Source: an uncultured Bacillota bacterium (GTDB lineage Bacteria > Bacillota > Sulfobacillia > UBA995 > UBA9673). Taken from it: a stretch of DNA of 5,236 nt. Below the pieces are notes generated by a model, which did not search any database, was not told where the DNA came from, and was given only the letters and a program-made list of their open reading frames with translations. The translations under genes were made by a program, and so were the position numbers. Of the stretch, positions 1 through 5,236 are shown piece by piece. Position 1 is the first letter of the stretch, and the number at the start of each line of letters is the position of its first letter. The DNA lies in contig CALMHV010000047.1 in the NCBI GenBank assembly GCA_937863905.1, forward strand, positions 1 to 5,236, given 5' to 3'.

Positions 1-58
1 CGGCCGGCGCGGTAGGGGGGCGGCCGGCGCGGTAGGGGGGCGGCCGGCGCGGTAGGGG
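1..58. repeat. 20-bp GC-rich tandem repeat, about 2.9 copies
   Basis: A 20-bp unit, cggccggcgcggtagggggg, occurs at 1-20 and 21-40 without change, and its first 18 bases recur at 41-58 before the sequence diverges (cc at 59-60). The unit holds the self-complementary cores CGGCCG and GCCGGC, then a G-run of four to six. Because 20 is not a multiple of three, the TAG in each copy falls in a different + strand frame, so the array closes all three + frames and is not coding on that strand. It begins at the window edge, so the true copy number is unknown. It lies just upstream of the promoter of the first gene. Function unknown. Confidence 0.93.
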
Positions 59-88
59 CCAGGAGGGACCGGACCGGGGAACCCCGTA

Positions 89-97
89 TGGTATAAT
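89..97 (+). promoter_or_regulatory. Extended -10 promoter upstream of the yqeG-like gene
   Basis: TGGTATAAT at 89-97 is a perfect TATAAT hexamer (92-97) with the TGn extension of a housekeeping sigma-70/sigma-A promoter, and it stands out in a very GC-rich setting. At 16-18 bp spacing the -35 region (about 68-75) reads like accggacc and does not resemble TTGACA, so the extended -10 probably compensates. The expected transcription start is near 104, giving a leader of about 32 nt before the GTG at 136. It could drive the whole five-gene run. Confidence 0.72.
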
Positions 98-98
98 C

Positions 99-117
99 GA
101 CTGGCTCTTATCCAGTC
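99..117. promoter_or_regulatory. Perfect 6-bp dyad at the expected transcription start
   Basis: GACTGG (99-104) and CCAGTC (112-117) are exact inverted repeats separated by 7 nt (ctcttat). The dyad starts two bases after the -10 box and spans the expected +1, a usual place for a repressor operator. In RNA only part of it could form a small hairpin if transcription starts near 104. Operator function is inferred from position alone. Confidence 0.4.
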
Positions 118-124
118 TACCTGC

Positions 125-131
125 GGAGGTG
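125..131 (+). promoter_or_regulatory. Ribosome binding site of the yqeG-like gene
   Basis: GGAGGTG at 125-131 is a near-consensus Shine-Dalgarno sequence. The GGAGG core ends 6 nt before the GTG at 136 and fixes this GTG as the start codon. Confidence 0.85.
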
Positions 132-135
132 TCCG

Positions 136-702
136 GTGGCCCGGCCGTTCTGGCTTAACCTCGTCCCGGACGAGTACTTCCAGTCCATCTACGATGTCGA
201 CCTCGACTCGTTGCGGGCGAAAGGTATCGCTGGGCTCATCCTCGACCTGGACAACACCCTGGCGGCCTGGCACTTCGGCGAACCCGAGCCCAGGCTGGCC
301 GAATGGGTCGGCGGAGCGAAGGCTCTCGGCTTCCGTGTTTGCATCCTCTCGAACGGGCGCGGTCCCCGCGTGGAGCTCTTCACCCGGTTTCTTGACATCC
401 CCGGCCAGGCTCGCGCGGGGAAGCCCTTTCGCTGGGCCTTCCGCCGCGCCTTGCGCCGGCTCGAGCTACCCGCGAGCGAGGTCGCGGTCATCGGCGACCA
501 GATCTTCACCGATATCTTCGGCGCGAAGCGGAGCGGTTGCCGCACCGTCCTGGTCGTCCCGCTGTCCCGGCGCGAGTTCGTCTGGACCCGTTTCGTCCGC
601 CGCGTGGAGCGCGCCGTCCTCAGACGGTTCTTCGCCAAGGGGCGGCTCGGTCAGCCGGTCCGGCGCGACCCGGGACCCGAAGGGGGCGTGACCCGCGGAT
701 GA
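136..702 (+). CDS. yqeG: YqeG family HAD-IIIA type phosphatase
   Basis: This 188-residue cytoplasmic protein belongs to the YqeG family of haloacid-dehalogenase phosphatases, common in Bacillota and usually about 170 residues long. The N-terminus LNLVPDEYFQSIYDVD is the family signature. HAD motif I is DLDNTL (D37 nucleophile, D39 general acid/base), motif II is the S72 of LSNG, motif III is K96 in AGKPF, and motif IV is GDQIFTDIFG (D121, D126). All catalytic residues are present, so an active phosphohydrolase is likely; the physiological substrate is not settled for the family. The last ~15 residues are a charged, Gly/Pro-rich tail outside the fold. The GTG start has a strong Shine-Dalgarno site. 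The stop overlaps the next start as ATGA, suggesting translational coupling to the prepilin peptidase gene. Family assignment is firm; the biological role is not. Confidence 0.94.
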   Translation: MARPFWLNLVPDEYFQSIYDVDLDSLRAKGIAGLILDLDNTLAAWHFGEPEPRLAEWVGGAKALGFRVCILSNGRGPRVELFTRFLDIPGQARAGKPFRWAFRRALRRLELPASEVAVIGDQIFTDIFGAKRSGCRTVLVVPLSRREFVWTRFVRRVERAVLRRFFAKGRLGQPVRRDPGPEGGVTRG

Positions 703-1466
703 CCGGCCACGAACCGCTCATCCTCGCCCTGGCGGCCGTCTTGGGCCTCCTCGTCGGCAGTTTCCTCAACGTGTGCATCTGGCGTCTTCCCCGCCGGGAG
801 TCGGTCGTGTCGCCCGGCTCGTACTGCCCGGCTTGTGAACGCCGGCTCACCTGGTGGGAGATGGCGCCTCTCCTGAGCTACCTTGCCCTGGGGGGGCGGT
901 GCCGGACCTGCCGGGCTCGCATCTCGCCCGTGTACCCCATAGTGGAAGCGGCCAACGCCGCCATCTACGTGGCGGCCCTACTCATCTGGGGTTGGAGCCT
1001 GCACGCTCTCGGCGTGGCCATCTTCGGCTCCCTCCTGCTGGTCGGGGGGATGATTGACGGCCGGCACCGCATCATCCCCGATGTCATCACCATCCCGGGC
1101 CTGGTCGCCGGGCTGGTTCTCTCGACCCTCAACCCGGCCATCGGTTTCTGGGGGAGCCTGGCGGGCCTTGCGCTCGGAGGCGGCTTCCTCCTCTTGGTGG
1201 CCGTGGTCACCAATGGCGGCATGGGTGGCGGCGACATCAAGCTCGCGGCGATGATGGGCGCGTTCTTGGGCTGGTCGAGTCTGGTCGCCGGCCTCCTTTT
1301 CGGCTTCATCGCCGGCGCCCTCTTCGGCGGGACCCTTGTCCTGTTGGGCGTCAAGCACCGCAAGGACCTGATGGCCTTCGGACCGTTTTTGGCCGCGGGC
1401 GGGCTCGCGGCGGCGTTCTGGGGGCCGGATGTCGTTGCCTGGTACCTTCGGGTTCTTTGGGGATAG
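699..1466 (+). CDS. pilD: Type IV prepilin peptidase / N-methyltransferase (A24 family)
   Basis: A 255-residue polytopic membrane aspartic protease that cleaves the leader peptide of type IV pilins and pseudopilins and, in this two-domain form, normally methylates the new N-terminus. The N-terminal domain has LVGSFLNVCIWRLP followed by two zinc-binding pairs, C43-P-A-C46 and C68-R-T-C71, as in classical PilD/ComC. The two catalytic aspartates are D120 (GGMIDGRHRIIPD) and D179 (MGGGDIKLAAMMGAFLG, the GxGD motif). The C-terminus carries the usual FGPFLA near 227-232. Hydrophobic segments are visible at about 5-25, 86-116, 132-170 and 184-218. The ATG at 699 overlaps the preceding stop as ATGA; a GAAGGGGG at 679-686 is only a distant ribosome site, so coupling is likely. 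Upstream in-frame starts would run far into the phosphatase gene. No pilin or assembly gene is in the window, so the substrates lie elsewhere. The symbol is by family and could equally be comC or gspO. Confidence 0.95.
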   Translation: MTGHEPLILALAAVLGLLVGSFLNVCIWRLPRRESVVSPGSYCPACERRLTWWEMAPLLSYLALGGRCRTCRARISPVYPIVEAANAAIYVAALLIWGWSLHALGVAIFGSLLLVGGMIDGRHRIIPDVITIPGLVAGLVLSTLNPAIGFWGSLAGLALGGGFLLLVAVVTNGGMGGGDIKLAAMMGAFLGWSSLVAGLLFGFIAGALFGGTLVLLGVKHRKDLMAFGPFLAAGGLAAAFWGPDVVAWYLRVLWG

Positions 1467-1502
1467 GACTTTGACGTAGTCTCGGGATGGGGGCGCGGGC
1501 GG

Positions 1503-2720
1503 GTGGACCTAGCCGAGGCGAAGCGGATGAGCATCAAGGCGGTAGAGGAGTTGGCGCCGGTCCTCAAGGCGACCAGCCGGGAGATTCACGGCCATCCCGA
1601 ACTCGGGTTCCAGGAAGTGAAGGCCTCGGGCCTCCTGGCGGACCGGCTGGAACAGGGTGGGTTCGCCGTCCGGCGCGGCGTGTCCGACATGCCGACGGCC
1701 TTTGTCGCTTCCTGGCCACCGGGAGGCGAGGGGCCGACCGTCGCCCTGCTCGCCGAGTACGACGCCCTGCCTGGAGTGGGGCACGGCTGCGGCCACAACA
1801 TCATCGGGACGGCCGCGGTCGGGGCCGGTCTCGCGGTGGCCTCCCTCGGCTCTCAATTGCCCGGTCGCGTGCTCGTCATCGGCTGTCCGGCCGAGGAGGG
1901 CGGGGTGGACGGCGCGGGCGGGAAGGTCCGTCTCCTGGAGGCGGGTGTCTTCGCGGGTGTGGACGCCGCCCTCATGATCCACCCGGGGACCATCGACGCT
2001 CCGAGCGGGCATTCCTCGTGCCGTCTGGCCCTGGAGGTCAGCTTCCAGGGCAAGACGGCCCACGCCGCCGGCTCGCCTCACGAGGGCATCAACGCCCTGG
2101 AGGGCGTCATCCAGACCTTCAACGCCATCAACGCCCTTCGCCAGCACCTGCCGGGGTCGGTCAGGGTCCACGGCGTGGTGGCCAGGGGAGGGGAAGCTCC
2201 CAACATCGTCCCGGACGAAGGACAGATTCGCCTGTACGTGCGGGCGCCCAGCCTCCCGGACCTCGAGGTCGCCGCGGAGCGGGTGCGGAACTGCGCCCGG
2301 GGCGCGGCCATGGCCACGGGGTGCCAGGTCACCTTCCGCGAGTTCGCCAGGACCTACGTCGACCTTGTCGCCAACGGACCCCTGGAAGAAACGTTCGAGA
2401 GGAACCTGGCCGCTTTGGGCCGGGCGCTGTCGCCGCGCGTCGAGTCCGCGCGCGGGACCGGCTCGACGGACATGGGCAACGTCAGCCACGTCATCCCGGC
2501 CATCCATCCCTACGTGGCCATCGGGGAACGGTTGGGAGGACCCACCTCGCACAGCCGGGAGTTCGCCGCGGCCTCGATATCCGAGCGAGGCGAGGAATGT
2601 CTCATCGTCGCGGCGAAAGCTCTGGCCATGACGGCCCTCGACCTCCTTCTCTCGCCCAAGACGCTTGAGGCGGTGAAGCAGGCCGGGCCCAGGCCGGAAG
2701 CAAGGAGGGGATCACGGTGA
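1503..2720 (+). CDS. M20 family metallopeptidase/amidohydrolase, PM20D2/AbgB-like
   Basis: A 405-residue cytoplasmic zinc/manganese-type hydrolase of peptidase family M20, expected to cut an amide bond in a dipeptide or N-acylated amino acid. The N-terminal catalytic part has REIHGHPELGFQE (27-39), EYDALPGVGHGCGHN (85-99; predicted metal ligands C96 and H98), PAEEGG (129-134; E131 base and E132 ligand) and H160 in MIHPG. The inserted dimerisation domain starts near 175 with GKTAHAAGSPHEGINALE (H187). The catalytic fold resumes with GSTDMGNVSHVIPAIHPY (320-337) and H350. GSTDMGNVSHVIPAIHPY, RAPS and KALAMTALD resemble the PM20D2 (Xaa-Arg dipeptidase) and AbgB (aminobenzoyl-glutamate hydrolase) branch more than hippurate or indoleacetyl-amino-acid hydrolases; the exact substrate cannot be read. 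The GTG at 1503 keeps the family-like N-terminal helix. ATG at 1527, with GAGG at 1515-1518, is an alternative start. It overlaps degV by 4 bp. Confidence 0.92.
   Translation: MDLAEAKRMSIKAVEELAPVLKATSREIHGHPELGFQEVKASGLLADRLEQGGFAVRRGVSDMPTAFVASWPPGGEGPTVALLAEYDALPGVGHGCGHNIIGTAAVGAGLAVASLGSQLPGRVLVIGCPAEEGGVDGAGGKVRLLEAGVFAGVDAALMIHPGTIDAPSGHSSCRLALEVSFQGKTAHAAGSPHEGINALEGVIQTFNAINALRQHLPGSVRVHGVVARGGEAPNIVPDEGQIRLYVRAPSLPDLEVAAERVRNCARGAAMATGCQVTFREFARTYVDLVANGPLEETFERNLAALGRALSPRVESARGTGSTDMGNVSHVIPAIHPYVAIGERLGGPTSHSREFAAASISERGEECLIVAAKALAMTALDLLLSPKTLEAVKQAGPRPEARRGSR
2702..2708 (+). promoter_or_regulatory. Ribosome binding site of the DegV gene
   Basis: AAGGAGG at 2702-2708, followed by two more G, is a consensus Shine-Dalgarno sequence 8 nt before GTG at 2717. 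It lies inside the 3' end of the M20 gene and decides the DegV start at GTG 2717 rather than the in-frame ATG at 2729. Confidence 0.88.
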
Positions 2721-3610
2721 ACCTGAAGATGGTGGGCAACACCGCCGGAACGCAGCCGCTCGTGCGGGTCGTGACCGACTCCGTGAGCGACGTTCCCGAC
2801 GATATCCTGAACGAACTCGGCGTGACCATGGTTCCGGTGATCGTGCGTTTCGGGACGGAAGAGTTCCGGGACAGGCGGGACATCACCATGGACCAGTTCA
2901 TGGCCCGTCTCACGACGACCAAGGAACCGGCCCGGACGTCCCAGCCGTCTCCGGGCGCTTTCGTGGAGGCCTTCCGGCAGGCCGCCGAGGGTGGCGCGGC
3001 GGTCGTGTCCATCCAGCCCTCGGCCAAGTTCAGCGGCACCTACCAGTCGGCCTGTATCGCCAGGGACATCCTGGCCCCGGAGGGGTACCGCATCGAGGTC
3101 CTCAACACCGAGACCGGGTCTATGGGCCAAGGCTGGGCGGTCATCCAGGCGGCCCGGGCGGCCCTGGCCGGGCTGCCGGTGGAGCGCGTCCTGGAACGGG
3201 CGAGAGCGATCTCGCAGAGGGTCCACGTCCTCCTCGCCGTCGACACCCTCACCTACCTGCAGCGGAACGGGAGACTCGGGCGAGTGCCGGCCATGGTCGG
3301 CTCATTCCTCGGCCTCAAGCCCATCCTGGCCGTTCGCCACGGCGAACTCGGGCTGTGCGAGATGGTGCGGGGGGCTGACAAGCTCAAGGCGCGCCTGGTG
3401 AAAGCCATCACCCGGAACGTGCCCGAAGGGGCCAAAGTGGCCCTCGGCGTCGTGCACGCCGCGGCGCGCGAGAAGGCCGACCAACTGCGCCAGGAACTCA
3501 GCCGTGTCTACCGCGTGGTCGAGTCGGTCGTCACCGAGACCGGGCCGGCCATCGCGGCCAATACCGGCCCCGGCGCGTTCGGAGCGATGCTCTACGAAGT
3601 CGACGGATAG
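2717..3610 (+). CDS. DegV family fatty-acid-binding protein
   Basis: A 297-residue cytoplasmic protein of the DegV (FakB-like) family. Characterised members hold one fatty acid and, in Bacillota, present it to the kinase FakA to make acyl-phosphate for phospholipid synthesis. The order of signatures is complete: VVTDSVSDVP (18-27), TSQPSPGAF (74-82), SAKFSGTYQSA (102-112, the Ser-Gly loop of the lipid head-group site), LNTETGSMGQGW (129-140), DTLTYLQRNGRLG (176-188), LGLKPIL (198-204) and NTGPGAFG (282-289). Where many family members have His before the TGPG loop this protein has N282. The length is normal. The GTG start follows a consensus Shine-Dalgarno site and overlaps the M20 stop as GTGA, so the two genes are probably translationally coupled. 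No FakA-type kinase is in the window, so a FakB role cannot be confirmed; family membership is firm. Confidence 0.94.
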   Translation: MNLKMVGNTAGTQPLVRVVTDSVSDVPDDILNELGVTMVPVIVRFGTEEFRDRRDITMDQFMARLTTTKEPARTSQPSPGAFVEAFRQAAEGGAAVVSIQPSAKFSGTYQSACIARDILAPEGYRIEVLNTETGSMGQGWAVIQAARAALAGLPVERVLERARAISQRVHVLLAVDTLTYLQRNGRLGRVPAMVGSFLGLKPILAVRHGELGLCEMVRGADKLKARLVKAITRNVPEGAKVALGVVHAAAREKADQLRQELSRVYRVVESVVTETGPAIAANTGPGAFGAMLYEVDG

Positions 3611-3617
3611 CGGGCCG

Positions 3618-5236
3618 ACGACCACGACCGTCCGGACCGCCTGCCCGCTGAATTGCGGGGATACCTGCACTCTCCTGGCCGACGTCGCCGGCGGCCGGGT
3701 GACGGCCCTGCGCGGCGACCCCGACCACCCCATCACCCGCGGGCGCGTCTGCCCCAAGGCGCGCTTCCAGCTCGACCGCCACCACTCCGCGTCTCGGCTG
3801 AGGCACCCGCTCGTGCGGCAGGGCTCGGGTTTCCTCCGGGCGACATGGCCGGAGGCCCTGGACCTCGTGGCCGGGAAGCTGCTCGCGGCCCGGGAGAGCC
3901 ACGGCAGTCTCTCCGTCATCCACTTTTCGGACATCGGGTCCAAGGGCTACCTCAAGGACCTCTACCAGCGCCTCTTCAACCTCTTCGGCGGGGTGACCGT
4001 GCCGCGCGGCAGCCTCTGCTGGTCGGCGGGTTTGGCGGCCCAGAGGGTGGACTTCGGGCAGGTCCTCGCCCACGCTCCCGGCGACCTGGAGAAGGCGCGG
4101 GCCGTCGTCATCTGGGGCCGGAACCCGGCGGACACCAACAGCCACCTGATGCCATTCGTTCGGGCGGCCATGAGCCAAGGGGCTCCGGTCGTGGTCGTCG
4201 ACCCCCTGCGGACGGCGACGGTGAAGGACCTCGGAGCCAGGCACGTCGCGCCACGGCCCGGGACGGACGCCGTCCTGGCCCTGGCCGTGGGAGCGGAACT
4301 CGTGCGGCGGGGCACCTACGATCAGGCCTTCTGCCGGGAGAGGAGCCGGGGCTTCGAGACCTTCGCGCGTAAGGTCGCGGGCGTGGGCGGGGCGGACGGA
4401 CTGACGGTTCAATCGGCCGCTCGCTTTTGCGACATCCCCGAGGACGACGTCCGCTTTCTCGTCGGGCTCCTCGAGACGAGGCGTCCGGCGGCTTTCCTCT
4501 TGGGCTACGGTCTCCAGAGGCACGCCCGCGGCGGCGAGGCCGTGCGGGCCATCGACGCCCTGGCCGCCCTGGCCGGAAGCATCGGGAGGAGCGGGGGAGG
4601 CGCCAACTACGCCAACTTCCACCCCGAGGGTCTCCTCCGGGACGTGGCCAGCGAAGGACTGCCCGATGGGGAGCCCCGGGCGAGGCGGGTCTTCGACCGC
4701 CCGCGGTTCGGGCGCCAGGTCCCGGAGCTGGCCGACCCGAGCCCCCAGGTGCTCTTTGTGAACCGGTGCAATCCGGTGGCCCAACTCCCAAGCACGGATC
4801 TCGTGGTCCAGGCGTTTCGGTCCATACCCTTCAAGGTCGTGGCCGAGCTGGTCATGACCGACACGGCCGCCCTGGCCGACGTGGTCCTGCCCGTGGCCGA
4901 CTTCCTGGAGGACGAGGACCTCTTCCGCTGCTCCTGGCACGCCCATCTCACCTGGGCGGTGCCGGCGGTGGCACCGCCGGAGGAGGTCTGGTCGGAGACC
5001 AGGATAGTGGCCGAACTCGCGGGGCGCCTTGGGTTAGGCCAGGAGTTCGCGCGGTCGCCGTCGGAATGGATAGCCTGGGCTCTGGAGCCGCTCGTCGCGG
5101 CCTACCCCGGTCTGGCCGCCCGGCCCGAGGACCTGCGCGGGCGGTCCTTCGCCAACCCGGCCGTCCTGGATGTGCCCTGGGCCGACGGCCCCTTCGCCAC
5201 CCCGAGCGGGCGGTTCGAGTTCGGCAAGCGCTGGGC
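3618..5236 (+). CDS. Molybdopterin / 4Fe-4S oxidoreductase (3' end outside window)
   Basis: About 539 codons are visible and the frame is open to the window edge, so the C-terminus is missing. It is the catalytic subunit of a DMSO-reductase-superfamily molybdo- (or tungsto-) enzyme. Counting from ACG 3618 as residue 1, the Fe-S motif is C9-x3-C13-x3-C17-x27-C45 (ACPLNCGDTC ... RVCPKAR). SLCWSAG carries C134 (4017-4019), the probable Mo ligand by position. Cofactor-binding signatures follow: VIWGRNPADTNSH (from 164), VVVDPLRT (D195), PGTDAVLALA (D217), FVNRCNPVAQ (from 380) and MTDTAALADVVLPVADFLEDED (from 413). ATPSGRFEF near the end normally precedes the C-terminal dinucleotide-binding domain, so that domain (perhaps 120-150 residues) lies beyond the window. 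There is no Tat signal, so it is likely cytoplasmic. No ATG, GTG or TTG occurs at a plausible start: ACG 3618 is my best guess, and in-frame GTG 3504 would add 38 unlikely residues. Substrate unknown. Confidence 0.88.
4955..4978. repeat. Perfect 9-bp inverted repeat inside the oxidoreductase gene
   Basis: GGCGGTGCC (4955-4963) and GGCACCGCC (4970-4978) are exact reverse complements with a 6-nt spacer, GGCGGT. The spacer repeats the first six bases of the left arm. It encodes an Ala/Val/Pro-rich stretch (AVPAVAPP), lies in the middle of the open frame and has no T-run after it, so it is not a terminator. It may be chance in GC-rich coding DNA. Confidence 0.75.

Noticed and set aside
1..58. CRISPR array
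   Set aside because: The 20-bp units abut directly with no unique spacers, so this is a simple tandem repeat.
537..698. Upstream extension of the prepilin peptidase frame to 537
   Set aside because: It would overlap the phosphatase gene by over 160 bp and add a Pro/Arg-rich leader with no family match. The ATG at 699 gives the normal hydrophobic N-terminus and a typical ATGA overlap.
1471..1502. Possible internal promoter (TTGACG at 1471-1476) before the M20 gene
   Set aside because: At 16-18 bp spacing the -10 position falls in gcgcgggc-like sequence with no TATAAT resemblance.
1509..2552. Minus-strand frame of 347 codons opposite the M20 gene
   Set aside because: No recognisable domain; the + strand frame holds every M20 motif in order.
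3596..3626. Programmed frameshift fusing DegV to the oxidoreductase
   Set aside because: The oxidoreductase is +1 relative to DegV, but the context gga-tag-c has no known slippery sequence, and DegV ends at its normal family length.
3653..4372. A + strand 239-codon frame starting with TTG 3653
   Set aside because: Pro/Arg/Gly-rich and without motifs; the frame used by the Fe-S and molybdopterin motifs is another one across the same bases.
3531..4946. Long open frame of 471 codons on the minus strand
   Set aside because: Composition is Gly/Pro/Arg/Glu-rich with no motif, and it is antisense to the clearly conserved oxidoreductase frame. High GC leaves long shadow frames open.
4955..4978. Rho-independent terminator
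   Set aside because: The hairpin is inside an open, conserved coding frame and is not followed by a T-run.

Overview
The window is very GC-rich and densely coding. Five genes all lie on the + strand, with gaps of 36 bp or less or 4-bp overlaps between them. A YqeG-type HAD phosphatase, good AGGAGG-like Shine-Dalgarno sites, GTG starts, a DegV protein and a CxxC-type prepilin peptidase suggest a high-GC member of the Bacillota (for example a Symbiobacterium-, Thermaerobacter- or Limnochordia-like lineage). This is inference from family content; no taxonomic marker gene is present.

Layout: positions 1-58 hold almost three copies of a 20-bp GC-rich tandem repeat that may continue to the left. 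Positions 59-135 hold a likely promoter with an extended -10 (TGGTATAAT), a perfect 6-bp dyad at the expected transcription start, and a Shine-Dalgarno site. Then come a YqeG-family HAD phosphatase (136-702), a type IV prepilin peptidase (699-1466, ATGA overlap), an M20 metallopeptidase/amidohydrolase of the PM20D2/AbgB type (1503-2720), a DegV-family fatty-acid-binding protein (2717-3610, GTGA overlap), and the first ~540 codons of a molybdopterin / 4Fe-4S oxidoreductase (about 3618 to beyond the window end). No stretch over 300 bp lacks a gene.

The genes look like one transcription unit, but they do not form an obvious pathway: a housekeeping phosphatase, a membrane protease for pilin-like proteins, a cytoplasmic dipeptidase-like hydrolase, a lipid-binding protein and a redox enzyme. 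The oddest feature is that the molybdoenzyme reading frame, clear in its conserved N-terminal cysteine motif, has no ATG, GTG or TTG at a plausible start. The best-placed codon is ACG at 3618, 7 bp after the DegV stop. I found no CRISPR array, tRNA, rRNA, insertion sequence or convincing terminator, and nothing that clearly makes up a new defence or mobile system.
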